From: Parapristionchus giblindavisi
Lineage: Eukaryota; Nematoda; Chromadorea; Rhabditida; Diplogasteridae
Length of the DNA stretch: 64,000 nucleotides
Reading direction: 5' to 3'
Assembly: GCA_943737045.1 (NCBI GenBank)
Contig: CALSFV010000408.1
Coordinates: 124,001-188,000 of the forward strand
In this document: positions 13,479 to 24,709 of the stretch, piece by piece
How the letters are laid out: each line of letters begins with the position of its first letter
How positions within the stretch are numbered: the first letter of the stretch is position 1
Translations under genes and position numbers: made by a program
Notes under the pieces: model-generated
What the model was told of the DNA's origin: nothing
Databases searched by the model: none
What the model saw: the letters and a program-made list of their open reading frames with translations, nothing else

Positions 13479-14197
13479 TCACCTTTTTTTGTTAGGATCA
13501 TCTATTTTTAGTTTCAAAATCATAATCCCGTTACAGGTTGCACGTTGTTGTTAGAATAAAGTTTATATCTCATGAGAACAGATAGTCCTTTATTGATATT
13601 ACATTGAATACTAAAGTATATGATGATTGACTAATTGTTATAATCTTAACAAGATTCCCTGTATGTACAATGAAAATCGTCAACATTGAATTGACTAAGG
13701 GTCAGACTACGGAACCACATTTCATAATCTTATTTCAATAACTTCAATGTGTACATTACAAGATCAATTGTGCGCCACTCAATTGTTCCTAGTTTCCCTT
13801 TAGGTTCCATAATTCAAATCATGAACGTAGATAGAAAATATGATTTTTTAATAGGCAATACATATATTTTATATTCTTCACCTATTTTTCATTCAAGTCA
13901 CGTTTTTCGGAAACTTGCACCTCTAAATAATTCCTCCACTGAACAAAAGTTGTATAAAATTTCTTTTTTTTACAAAAAAATTTCTTCGATTCATCAATAA
14001 TTTTAATAGAAATCAAGACATGAACTGTCTTATCGTAGTGTTTTTCTGCTGTTTTACTCATTCATCGTTTATCTAATCGTAATTAATCTAAAAATACCTC
14101 TCCAAAGTATTCTCCGTCTAATAAACTTTCTCACGACCACCCTCAATAATATTTATCATTTATAATTGAATTATTCTTTATTACTCAACTCTTCATC
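13479..14197. other. Spacer between the two sre-like genes
   Basis: About 720 bp of AT-rich sequence between the stop of copy 1 and the ATG of copy 2, presumably holding the copy 2 promoter. I see no exon or repeat in it. Confidence 0.5.
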
Positions 14198-17100
14198 ATG
14201 GATTTCGCTACGTTTTCTAAATTCTTCGAATCAATAATTTCATTCTTTGGAATTCTCTTCTATTTTATAATCATCTTCGCTATGAGACAAAATGTATTCT
14301 TCCACAGAAATCTCAGGGGTCCGTCCAATCTGTCAAAAAAGATGCGAATAAAGTTGCGAACAAAGTTCGCAACTTTGTTCGCATCTTTTTCTCTGAATCT
14401 CTCGAAATACACGCTCTCTAATTCTCTCTAACAAAAGTTGCGAAGAAAGTTGCGACCAAAAGATCGCAACAAAGATGCGAACTTTGTTGCGAGGTCGGTT
14501 AGAGCAGGCGAGAGAGTGTGCATTTGAAGAGGAGCAGAAAAAGTAAACGGAGCTTTACACAAAGTTGCGACTAAAGTTGAATTTATAAAAGTGATAGTTT
14601 GATGATTAAATTGCTATTACTCAAGTCTCGATGAAAGTGTGTTCAATGCTTTATATAAATATTTTGTGAAAACATTTATCATTTACACGAAAACTGTACA
14701 AGAAATCGTGTGCATTCTCAGTCACACTCGTCCGATTTTTTTGAGAGCGCGGAGCAGCTGAAAAACATGTTCGAACAGCGGGGGGAAACACACGCGTGCG
14801 CGACCGCGCGCACGACTTTACCAGTTCACTGTTCTTTCACTCTTTCTCTCCGTTCTTTCCGTTCTTTCCGCTTTCCGATCGCATTTATCTGTAACAGAAT
14901 GCATTTAGGTTACTCAAGATGGGTTCACGACGACCAGCACACGTATCGGCTCTCCCAACCATGACCGCTCGTCACGTCAAGCTCGTCGACAACCTCAACT
15001 ACTTCTCAAGATACATCTTTGTGTTGAATACGCCGTCCTCGGGCAGCTAACAGTCGTAAGGTAGTTTTATTATTTCTATTATTACGATTTCTTATATTGC
15101 TTGCATGCTCTTGTACAAGCTTGTTGTGAAATACACTCCTCTCTGTCTCACTCTCTTTTTTGTCTCACTCTCCTCTGTTTCACTCTCTTCTCTGTCTCAC
15201 TCTCCTCTTTGTCTTTCTCGCGATAGGGTGCGCGCATTTCACTCTCTCTTTCTTACTCTTTTTTTACCCTTATTTTTAAAATCCACTGTTCATTTGACCT
15301 TCCCAATGCTCTGATTACATTTCTCTAGTGTAGTTCCATCCTGTATTTCTTCTGGTTAGCTTATTTTCTCATTAATTTCTTATTTACACTTGTTTTCACC
15401 GCTTCCCTTCTCACTCTCTCAATTTGACACACTCTCTCACCTCCTTTCTTCTCTCTAGCGCTCTAAGTTCCTCTCTGTCCGTACCCGTGAAAAAAAGACT
15501 GGCGCTCATACTTTTTCACGGATACGGACACGAATCGCCCGAATCCCATATGAAAAAGAGTTCGTACCCATTGCCCTCCGTGTGTCTGGATTGATGAGAC
15601 AGTGAGCGGCCCTATTTAGAGCGATCTATGTTGTTGTTGTTTTACTATATCTCATAACAGGCGTGAAACTATCAAATCGTTATCATCCCTCTATCTCTAT
15701 GTCTGCGCCAATCCCGAACCTTCTGCCTGTAGTACTCTCCCAGTTGTAAGCATACAAGAATAGCACAGTTGTGATAAAAATCCGTGTATATCTTTCCTCT
15801 TTCGTAGTAATAATAACTTATTGATTGGTGATGTATTTTAAGCCAACTGTTCGATTCAATACTCCAAATTTCAGCATGATGTTCTGCCCTCAGCGCTATT
15901 TGCATCACCGTCCTCCCACATCTCGCCTATGTTCTTCTCAACTTGAACAACCTCCGTCCCTCGAGTCCCTCGCCCTCAGTGAAGAGGTCCAGGCCGAAAT
16001 CGATGAGATCCGCGGCTCCAGCAAGTATAAAGATCGTGCAGAGGGAAAACAAGGTACGATGACTTGTATCGATCGATATCATAACAATTATTGATTGATT
16101 TGAGGTTGAGAAGATGTACGTACCGGAGATGATCTTTGGTACGCTGCTCACATCATCCAATTATAATGACGATGAGAGGAAAGTGACGGGTGGTCGTAAC
16201 GGATACGGAGCTAAGCTGTGCAATATCTTCTCCACTGAATTCACCCTCGAAACCAGCAGCAAGGAGTACAAGAAGGCTTTCAAACAGGTAATCGATAATG
16301 TATCATCATACGTGGTCACCACAGCCGCTAGCGGCAATACACCCCCGATTTTTGGCACCCGACCCCTGATTTTCCAGAAAAATCACTCAAAATGACGTAT
16401 AAATGCTCCATTTTTTGCTTCCGACCCTCCTATTGTTGCGTACGACCCCCCGATTTTCATTTCCAGCGGCAATGCCCGCCCTCGTATATGTATCATGATC
16501 TACAAAATCGATCGATTCTTCAAAATATATTCTACGGCTTTATTGATTTGTTCGTTTACAGACCTGGAAGAACAATATGACGAAGGATAAGGATGCCGAA
16601 GTGAAAGCTGCTTCCGGTGATGACTACACTAAGGTACTCATCGATTTATTGATCCATTATTGATTGATTTCTCTAATCTCCATATTGGTTTAGGTAACCT
16701 TCAAGCCTGATTTGAAGAAATTCAAGATGTCCGAGCTGGATGATGATATCATTGCTCTCATGTGTCGGTAAGATCAATTAGTTTATTTTTTTTAAATTTT
16801 AAAAAAATATTGAATTTTCAGTTGTGCATACGATATCGCTGGTGCTACTCGCGGTGTCAAGGTTTACCTGAATAACAAGCTCATTCCCGTAAGTTACCGT
16901 AATTCCGAGATACCGTAATCAATTCGTAATGATGTGCAGGTATATGGCTTCAAACAGTACGTTGAGCAGTACACGAAGAATGAGGTTGATGGACAGGGCG
17001 AACCGCTGAAAGTGTGCTATGAGCAGGTATTTATTGATTTGTAATATTTATTGATTGTGAGGGTTACGGTAGCCGACACGTGCTGTCTATGATGCCATAA

Positions 17101-20100
17101 ACCAAAACCTACGCAACAATCTTATTTGACAAACTGCGCAGCGATGTGCAGTGCTGTGAATTACCGATACCTGAGACTACCATGAATCGATCGATATTTG
17201 ATCTATCAATGAATAAGACATGCCTTGTCGGACTACCTATTCTCGACTCACTGCTTAGCTTTGATCTACAATATGCTCATATCGATCAATATTGATTGTA
17301 TATCATTGTAGGTCAGTGATCGTTGGGAGGTGGCTCTTACCGTATCCGACAAGGGCTTCCAGCAAGTCTCGTTCGTCAATTCCATCGCGACTTCCAAGGT
17401 ATGCCAAAATAATAATAATGATAATAATAGTTTATTTCTTTAAAATGATGAGCAATTAATCAATGGACAATGCCGGTTCAGGGTGGTCGACACGTTGACT
17501 ATGTTGCCGATCAAATGGTCCAGAAGCTAATCGACACGATCAAGAAGAAGGTTGGCAAGAGTGCTGTGCAAGTCAAGCCCTTCCAAGTATGGTTTTGATC
17601 ATTTTATTTTTTTATTGATTGATTCGCATTATCGATTGATTCTTTATAGGTGAAGAATCACATGTGGATCTTCGTGAATTCGCTCATTGAGAACCCCACC
17701 TTCGACTCGCAGACCAAGGAGACCAAGTGCGAGATCTCGGACAAGTTTGCCAAGCAGGTACTTTGTAGTCTGTAGTTTGGTTAACGATTTATGCGACTGA
17801 CCTACCGCACTTGTTCAAGGCCATACTTTTTCGGTGTCCTCGCTGTATTTTATTTATATAGTGGGTCGATTTAGAAAATCGTTATTTTTCGCTTAAATTG
17901 CAATCTTTCACATAAAAAATGAGCCGTATATAGTGGGATTGAGGGTCAGGCGTGCTCACATTGTGAGGATTGACCCAAAATGTATGTTCAAGGCTCAAGC
18001 GTGCGGCATCGTAGACTCTGTGCTCTCGTGGGTGCGCTTCAAACAGCTGGAGATTATGGACAAGAAGTGCAGCAGCAAGAAGACGAGCAAGCTGAAGGTG
18101 GGAGCAGATTGGTCGATTAGTTGATTGTTTGATTGATTTTCTGCATTATTGCTTTATTGATTGATTTTCTGAAATTATTGTTTGCATGATTACCGCATCA
18201 TTGTAGGGCATCCCCAAGCTCGAGGACGCCAACGACGCCGGAACCAAGAACTCGCATCTGTGCACGCTCATTCTCACCGAGGGAGACTCGGCCAAGACGC
18301 TCGCTGTATCTGGTAAGTATCGATTGATTTATTGCCGTGGTATTGGGGCTGTACTGTAATCATACATTTTCGGTACCCTCGCCGTTTATTTTTATATAGT
18401 GGGTCAATTCTCGAAATAGGTCGATTCACAAAATTCGTTATTTTCGCTTAAAAATCGTCATTTTAAGCTTAATTGTTTTATCAAGTGCTCTAAAATGGCT
18501 TTATATAGTGGGTCAATCCTCGCACTGCGAGGGTATGGCAATGTATGACTGTAATCATACGTGGGCGACATACATGGGCGAGGTACCTGGAGCTCGATTG
18601 TACAGGGGGCATCCGAATGAAAAATGGTTAATTTTACAGTGGGCCTTCACTTTTTTCAAAAAAATTCAACTAAACGTCATTTTTTACAAGGGGCGTTCCA
18701 GAAATTTTCGAAAAACCCTAATTTTACAGGGGGCACCCCCATGTCGGCGCCCATGTATGGTGGGCGATATCATACGTGGGCTGCATTGCAGCTAGCGGCA
18801 GGAACCCTCCCGGTTTTGGCGTCTGACCCAGCCGAGCTGTGAAACATTTGTTCAAATGAAACTGATTTAGACAAAATTTCACTTTAAAAATGAAATTTTT
18901 ACGTCCCGCCCACCCGAGTTTAATTTCGAGCGGCAAAGGCTGCCCGTGTATGGGCGGTATTGTCGCTAGCGTCAAGACCCATCCGCTTTTGGCATCCGAC
19001 CCACCCGATTTTCTCAAAAATCATTCAAAAATGACGCGCGAAGTGAAATTATTATATTTACTTGCCTCATTTTTGCCTCCGACCCACTCGATTCTACTTT
19101 CCAGCGGCAATGGCCGCCCATGTATGACTGTAATGTCATACATGGGCATTACAGTCATACATGTGGCATCGTGGATTATAATAATAATAATAATAAATTA
19201 TTATTATTATTATTATTATTATGTGTTTCCCGCTCTCAGGTCTCGGAGTGGTCGGTCGTGATCGCTATGGTGTCTTCCCACTTCGAGGAAAGTTGCTCAA
19301 CGTTCGCGAAGGAAACCTCAAGCAGGTATACTGTAGCACGTCTATTGATTATTGATCGTTGTATCGAGAATCCTCTCAGGTTGCGGATAACGCTGAGATT
19401 AACGCACTGCTGAAGATTCTCGGTCTACAGTACAAGGTGAAGTACGACAAGGACGATGACATGAAGACGCTTCGATACGGAAAGGTCATGGTTATGGCTG
19501 ATCAGGTACGGTAAAGATTGATTTATTGATTAACTCGAGAAATATTATTATTGATTAGGATCAATACGGTTCGCACATCAAGGGACTTGTCATCAACTTT
19601 ATCCATCACAATTGGCCCAATCTCGTTAGGTATATGGTAGTTTCATTGCGCATTTATTGATTGATTGATTGATTGAACACTGTTCGTGTTGGTGTTGCTG
19701 TAATTACCGTATCGTGCTGTACTATAATTACCGTACCGTACTGGTTACTGGTTACTGTAATTATTGCAGTCGTAACTTTGTGGAGGAATTCATTACTCCG
19801 ATTGTGAAAGCGACAAAGGGCAAGGAGGAGATCTCATTCTTCTCAATTCCTGAGTACAATGAATGGAGAAACAATACGGATAATTGGAAATCCTTCAAGA
19901 TCAAGTACTACAAGGGATTGGGTGCGGTGTCTTTTTATTGAATTAATAATATTAATAGATGTACAAGTTCTAGATTTGCATGTACTTTAAATGCAAAAAA
20001 TGTGAAATATATAGGTTAAAAAGATCAAATTCTGTCGTTTAATACTAGCTTGACTTAAATAGCTTGCATAATAATAATAACAATATGCGTACTGTAGGTA

Positions 20101-23100
20101 CGTCCACATCGAAGGAGGCCAAGGAGTACTTCTCTGTCATGACCCGTCATCGTATCCGCTTCAAGTATGCCGGACCCGAGGATGACATTGCGGTCGATAT
20201 GGCCTTTAGTAAGAAGAAGATTGAAGAGAGAAAGGTACCGTATACTAGATCTATCGATCGATTATTGATTGATGTATTGATCGATTATTGATTGATGTAT
20301 TGCCTTTGTCAGGATTGGATCACCAAATGGATGGCGGAGAAGAAGGAGCGTCGTCTACGAGGAGAAGAGGAAGAGTACCTCTACAATAAGGTATCACGGC
20401 ACTGTTGGCATACTGTAGATGATTTATTGATCGTTGCAGGACACGACTACGGTATCGTACTCCGAGTTTGTCAACAAGGAGCTGGTGCTGTTCTCGAACA
20501 CTGACAACGAGAGATCGATCCCTTGTCTGGTTGATGGTCTCAAGCCTGGACAGAGAAAGGTGAGTGCTGTATGTATACGGTATACTATGGGCATACGGTA
20601 TATGATATATCCTCTTTATACGGTATGTTCTTTTGCAGGTTATGTTCGCTTGCTTCAAGCGTGCCGATAAGCGCGAAGTGCAGGTAGCTCAGCTGGCTGG
20701 AGCTGTCGGAGAGATGTCCGCCTACCATCACGGTGAACAGTCGCTCATGAGTACCATTGCCAATCTGGCACAGGTAGGTCAATCGCTAACTTATCGATTA
20801 CCGTAATCCATCATGCCCCCCTCAGGACTTTGTCGGATCGAACAATCTCAATCTACTCCTTCCCATTGGTCAGTTTGGTACCCATCTGCAGGGAGGCAAG
20901 GACTCTGCCTCTCCCCGTTATATCTTTACTCAAGTGAGGTTAGAATCGTTACCGTATCCCTCATTCCACGATTACTGTAACCGCTTACAGTCCCTTCACT
21001 CGTACCGTGTTCCCGATTCCCGACGACAACGTCCTTCGTTTCCTCTTTGAGGAGAATCAACGAATTGAACCCGAGTGGTTAGTATTATATTATTATTATT
21101 ATTAACCATAGGTCGAATAGCTAGGTCATCGGTTTTCAAAATCCGGTCAGGTATTTCGATTTTTGGCAAATTTGGCGCAAAATCCGGTCAGGCCTGGTAT
21201 ACGGTAATAGACTGAGTGGGTATACGATAGTCGATTGAGTTTGCATACGGTAGTCGATTGAGTGGGTATACGGTAGTCGATTGAATGGGTATACGGTAGT
21301 CGATTGAGTGGGTATACGGTAGTCGATTGAGTGGGTATAGGGTATTGATTATATTGAAGGATTTTGTGACAGTTGCAAGATCACATTTTGATTGCTTGCA
21401 GTATACCACCACTGTCACTCGTTGTGGTCGGCGAGCTCACGCATTCGAGAGGTGGCGACCAAGGCGGCTCCTCGAATGGACCTTTGGCGGTCCGAGGTAA
21501 GATTGTTTTTTGTTAATTAAATTGAACGACTAAGGGGTCGTATAAATTGAAAATATGCTTATTGTTAATGATATGTAGTTTAATCTACTGCCTGAAACAT
21601 GAAAACGGCTGGTGAACGGTCTTTTGCACTATTCTTTGTTCATTTGTTTGAATGCATATGCAGAGCGCGATAAAGAGACAGTCGGATGGTGTAATGAACT
21701 TGTTGATTTGGCGTTTTACGTTTGAGATTAGGGTACACTGCTTGTCTATTTGCATTCGAATCATAGATTCATGCTGATAAACGATTTTTAATACTAAAGC
21801 GTTACATAATAAAGCGTGCTTCAAGGCACACCCTGGGCTAATTTGAAATTATTTGCTCTGGCAGTGATCTCGCTTTAGTTGACTACGAGAGAGCGTTGCC
21901 AGAGCGGAGAGTAAAATTAGCTCGAGATGTGCCTTTCAAAACTCGATGTGTACTTGCGATTGCTTTCTCTTCAAATTACCCAACAAGATTTTGTTTAGAA
22001 ATATTGCGATTTTAATTTATTTTCGTGTTTTTTTTAGGGCATGAACACCGGCCGCAACGAGGGCGCCGTGTGGAGGAACTCATCTATCAATTAACACGCG
22101 AGGATGACGTCACGCTTCATAAGCTGCGGCCGGACGCCCATTTTCCCATTCGTCAATCGATTAATATTTGTATATTGATCCACTACCCACCGTAATCTCA
22201 CTCACTCCTCGTTATTCATTTGTTCTTTCACCCAATTATTGCTTTCTACATAACATGTTTCTCTCTCTCATCTATTGTACTTGTACTTGTAGTGCTTGTC
22301 ATTGTCTCGTTTTCATACTTTTTGGTTCGATTTATTACTTTGTTCATACAGTAATTTTAAAGGAATGTTTTGTGTTGGCATGAAATATCTATAAAACCCG
22401 AAAAAAACACAAAGAATAACGTAGAATCATCAACAAAAAGGTCTCGGTAACAGTAATTTACAATTAGTCAATCATCTGACCCGTCGCAATCAATTTGACC
22501 CAATGAACTGGGTTACTGTAGGTTACGGTAGGTGGATTACGGTAGATTATGATGGCTTAAATAATGAGTTAACTTGATAGTTGTTAGAACCGGCGGAGCT
22601 CCGCCCACCACCCGTTAGTTTAGTCACACACCAAACCCGTCTGGGGTTTGCCGAACACTTTATTACAAGTATATAAGCCCCTTTGCCCTGAGAGGGGTAA
22701 GAGAACTTGCAACGAAATTTGCGAGGAAAGTTCGCATCTTTCCTCGCATCTTTCGACGGAAAGATGCGAACTTTCTTCTGAACTTTGGTGTCCAAAGTGA
22801 CAGATTGGACGGACCCCAGGTGTTATTCATTTAATTAGTTCCTAATTTTAATTAATCTTTAATCGTTAACCTTTTATTCTCTCAAATGCATACGGGGACA
22901 CACCCCAAGCTAATTTGAATCTTTTCGCTCTTGTCACACGCTCTCGCTTTCTTTATCTACGAGAGAGAGTGGCCAGAGCGTAGAGTAAGATTAGCTGGGT
23001 GTGTGTTTATATATTTTAATTATTTCAGATGTATTCTAATTTCACTCGGAATATTTGTTATTATAGTAAATACAGTCAATATCATAATGTTATCTTCTGA

Positions 23101-24709
23101 ATTGATTAGAGGTGCGATCGCTCAATAATCTGATTATTGATTGAATTATTACAAGGCAGTCCGGCCCGTAGTCGTCTCTACCAGACGAATCTAACAGATA
23201 TTGAATTCTTCGAGGCTGTTCTTTTCGATGTACAAAATCTATAAAACGATGCGAAATCAATCGATAATTTAAAGATCTCAACTCGTTTTACATATCTCTT
23301 TTGGATTGCTTTCACTACAATGTCTCTAGAACGATTAGTGGCAACGTATTTCGTTGAAGATTATGAAACACGATTCATGTCTTGTACTTCACAATTTATT
23401 ATTGTCATGGGAATGGTTCGTTTGAAATTTATCTACAACAATTGACAAAACTAATTTCAGTTTGCCTTCTACGCTCTCGACTTGGTTATTGAATGTAAGC
23501 AAAAAAATTCTTTAAAAGTTAGTGAATGATGAAAATCTAATTTCAGTTCTTATTTCTCCTTCGGCAGTTGCAATATTCTCTCTCGTCTTTCATTTATTAT
23601 TCAATGTTATCGTAAGAATTAATCAATAATATCAATAAAATCAACAAATCAATCAATAAAATATTAATTATTTTTATTTTCAGTGCTATCCCATTCTCTG
23701 TTGTACTAATCTCCGTTATGTCAATGTTAATTCAACATTATCAAGGAAGTTTCAAGTCGCGGAAAATGTTCGAGTATGATTTAAAAAAAATGAAAAGTGA
23801 AAAAAGGTTGATAATAAAGGCCACACGCATGATCTTTCCTGTTTTTCTTCTTTGGATTTTCTCTCAATGGTTATTATTTCTCATAGTAATGTTGTATTGG
23901 AACACAGGCAAACCATCTTCAGCTTATTTCAATGCCATATTCTTTCCGGTAATCAATCAATATTTCGTATAACCATTACCTATATTTCTTTTCAGTGTTC
24001 TACTTTGAGTACTTCGTTGGTTCCTCTATTATTATTACGACAACATGCTGTGAGGTGAGTAATAATCTCGAAAATATTTAGTTAGACTGAAAAAAAAACC
24101 TTATTAGGGAAATGAACCTCGTCCACAATGTCGACCCTCGAATCACACTACCAATTATTGTTGATTGATTTTCTCCTTGTGATTAAAAAATACAGTACTG
24201 GACAAAAGGTTATGGACTTTTGGTTTTTTCGCCATAACTTTTTTAAAACTCAACCGATCGAGTCCAGGTTTTCAGAGATTATTTTAAGAATGTTGTTACG
24301 TGTCTTACACAAAACCCACACCGGTTGAGCTCTTCCGGTGAATTTTATTTCGATTTTATCAAAAGTCACAAGGGGGTGGGTTAAAAAAGTGGTTCAAACT
24401 ACTATCTGAGCTCAACTTCATTTGTTCTTCATTATCCCTTTAATGAATAGAATTGTTCAGTGCTCCACTCCTCAAACTTCCTTACATTGGAACAATTCTC
24501 TCTTTATTCGTGAAAGATGAACCAAAAGTAAGAAATAAATTCATTTTCAATGTAATAAAAGTGGTGATAGGAATAGAAGGAGTGATTCAATCAAGGATTG
24601 ATGTATCTAATTTCTCAAACTAAACATATTTCAGATCGATAATCTCGATTCTGATGAGACAACCACTGCATATTTCAAGAATTACAAGAAACAATGGAGA
24701 AGTGTTTGA
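14198..24709 (+). CDS. Serpentine chemoreceptor, sre-like, copy 2, split by an 8.5 kb insertion
   Basis: Exons: 14198-14316, 23029-23111, 23156-23229, 23275-23415, 23461-23494, 23547-23611, 23684-23773, 23820-23948, 23996-24054, 24461-24527, 24635-24709. Nine of eleven exon lengths equal those of copy 1 and every phase agrees, giving 311 aa. The motifs [15 protein letters not shown] and [12 protein letters not shown] are present. The coding exons are all open, but the element at 14317-22816 separates exon 1 from its GT donor. Exon 1 is now followed by GGGTCC, while the original donor GTGTTA lies at 22820. Normal splicing of intron 1 is therefore doubtful unless a cryptic donor such as GTCCGT at 14319 is used, which would shift the frame. 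It may be a recent null allele. Confidence 0.75.
14919..15050 (+). CDS. Small ORF of 43 aa in the 5' part of the TIR element, unknown
   Basis: ATG at 14919 to TAA at 15048-15050. It is more GC-rich than its surroundings and resembles coding sequence in composition, with a basic N-terminus ([10 protein letters not shown]) and [17 protein letters not shown] do not recognise it. It could be a captured exon, since CAG then occurs near a possible donor (TAAGGT). No link to the topoisomerase exons downstream could be established. Confidence 0.25.
   Translation: MGSRRPAHVSALPTMTARHVKLVDNLNYFSRYIFVLNTPSSGS
15474..15531. repeat. Short hairpin inside the TIR element
   Basis: The arms CTGTCCGTACCCGTGAAAAA and CTTTTTCACGGATACGGACA are near-perfect inverted complements around a short loop. 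The sequence is open to foldback. No function can be assigned. Confidence 0.6.
15875..16053 (+). other. GC-rich open segment upstream of the topoisomerase exons, unassigned exon
   Basis: The segment follows a TTTCAG and ends at a GTACG donor. It is open in the frame containing [14 protein letters not shown], and a second frame is open from 15880. Neither frame resembles the topoisomerase II ATPase domain that would be expected here. Joining the donor at 16053 to the exon at 16105 does not keep the LALSEEV frame. It may be an exon of another captured gene or a degraded 5' exon. Confidence 0.3.
16105..22195 (+). CDS. Partial DNA topoisomerase II (Toprim plus breakage-reunion region), about 20 exons
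   Basis: Exons: 16105-16287, 16562-16633, 16694-16767, 16822-16888, 16940-17026, 17312-17398, 17482-17586, 17650-17757, 17993-18097, 18207-18312, 19240-19325, 19380-19505, 19559-19629, 19770-19921, 20098-20234, 20313-20390, 20440-20559, 20639-20773, 20826-20938, 20991-21077, then probably 21402-21496 and 22038-22195. All phases agree, giving about 780 codons. The product starts inside the ATPase domain ([12 protein letters not shown], then [20 protein letters not shown]), runs through the transducer and the Toprim Glu motif ([14 protein letters not shown]), and reaches the catalytic tyrosine in SPRYIF (Tyr codon 20919-20921). The ATP-binding N-terminus and most of the C-terminal half are missing. 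The last two exons do not match the family convincingly. The Toprim acidic cluster reads DQDQYG, with Tyr in place of the third Asp (codon 19565-19567). Strand passage is therefore unlikely. Partial topoisomerase II paralogues are known in nematodes (C. elegans cin-4), so a non-enzymatic role is possible. Confidence 0.8.
16340..16490. repeat. Dispersed repeat in a topoisomerase intron (block B)
   Basis: Contains CCCGATTTTTGGCACCCGAC and TTTCCAGCGGCAATGCCCGCC. Related, partly diverged copies lie at 18790-18865, 18895-18960 and 18960-19125 within the next large intron. These look like nested insertions that enlarged the introns. Confidence 0.6.
17815..17990. repeat. Dispersed repeat in a topoisomerase intron (block A)
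   Basis: Shares CATACTTTTTCGG, TTTATATAGTGGGTC, TCGTTATTTTTCGCTTAAA and a closing TGAGGATTGACCC with 18360-18540 in the next large intron. The element has ends related to GAGGATTGACCC/GGGTCAATCCTC. Confidence 0.6.
18360..19190. repeat. Composite of nested repeats in the largest topoisomerase intron
   Basis: Intron 18313-19239 is filled with a copy of block A (18360-18540), a segment with CATACATGGGCG/TACGTGGGC motifs and ACAGGGGGC units (18540-18790), and two or three copies of block B (18790-19125). It ends with a short inverted GTCATACATG pair and an AAT/ATT microsatellite (19168-19222). No coding potential is seen. Confidence 0.6.
21196..21345. repeat. Tandem repeat, about 24 bp unit, in a topoisomerase intron
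   Basis: About six units of GGTATACGGTAGTCGATTGA plus GTG, with small variations (ACTGAGT, ATGGGT). It lies in the intron just upstream of the exon at 21402. The unit contains the TACGGTA motif that recurs through the window. Confidence 0.8.
21822..21937. repeat. Hairpin MITE, AAGGCACACCC family, copy 1
   Basis: Imperfect inverted repeat. The left end AAGGCACACCCTGGGCTAAT is matched by the right end ATTAGCTCGAGATGTGCCTT. The interior arms CTCTGGCAGTGATCTCGCT and GAGAGAGCGTTGCCAGAG also pair. It lies in the last topoisomerase intron. Related copies are at 22895-23008 and 57298-57400, with fragments near 37862-37903 and 39019-39110. Confidence 0.75.
22895..23008. repeat. Hairpin MITE, AAGGCACACCC family, copy 2
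   Basis: Left GACACACCCCAAGCTAATTTG and right AGATTAGCTGGGTGTGTG form an inverted pair around CGCTCTTGTCACACGCTCTC and GAGAGAGAGTGGCCAGAGCG. It lies just outside the TIR element, in what is left of intron 1 of sre-like copy 2. Confidence 0.7.
24190..24430. repeat. Possible Tc1-like transposon end in intron 9 of sre-like copy 2
   Basis: TACAGTACTGGACAAAAGG resembles a Tc1/mariner-type terminus next to a TA dinucleotide. No matching inverted end was found in the rest of the intron and no transposase is present, so this would be a solo end or relic. The copy 1 intron has no such sequence. Confidence 0.4.

Larger units (their letters stand above)
14317..22816 (+). mobile_element. 8.5 kb TIR element carrying a topoisomerase II-derived gene
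   Basis: The left end is GGGTCCGTCCAATCTGTCA and the right end is its exact reverse complement (19 of 19). Just inside both ends lie repeated AAAGATGCGAA and AAAGTTGCGA motifs in both orientations (14334-14490 and 22705-22775). The flanks show CAG on both sides (14314-14316 and 22817-22819), a probable 3-bp target duplication. One extra G/C could be counted in the TIR instead. Comparison with sre-like copy 1 shows that everything between these points is absent from the paralogous intron. I found no transposase, so the element is probably non-autonomous. The superfamily is undetermined; the GGG ends and short duplication do not decide it. Confidence 0.8.

Noticed and set aside
14317..14330. 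hAT-type end (CAGGGG) for the 8.5 kb element
   Set aside because: The right end reads CTGGGG in the same orientation and no 8-bp target duplication is present.
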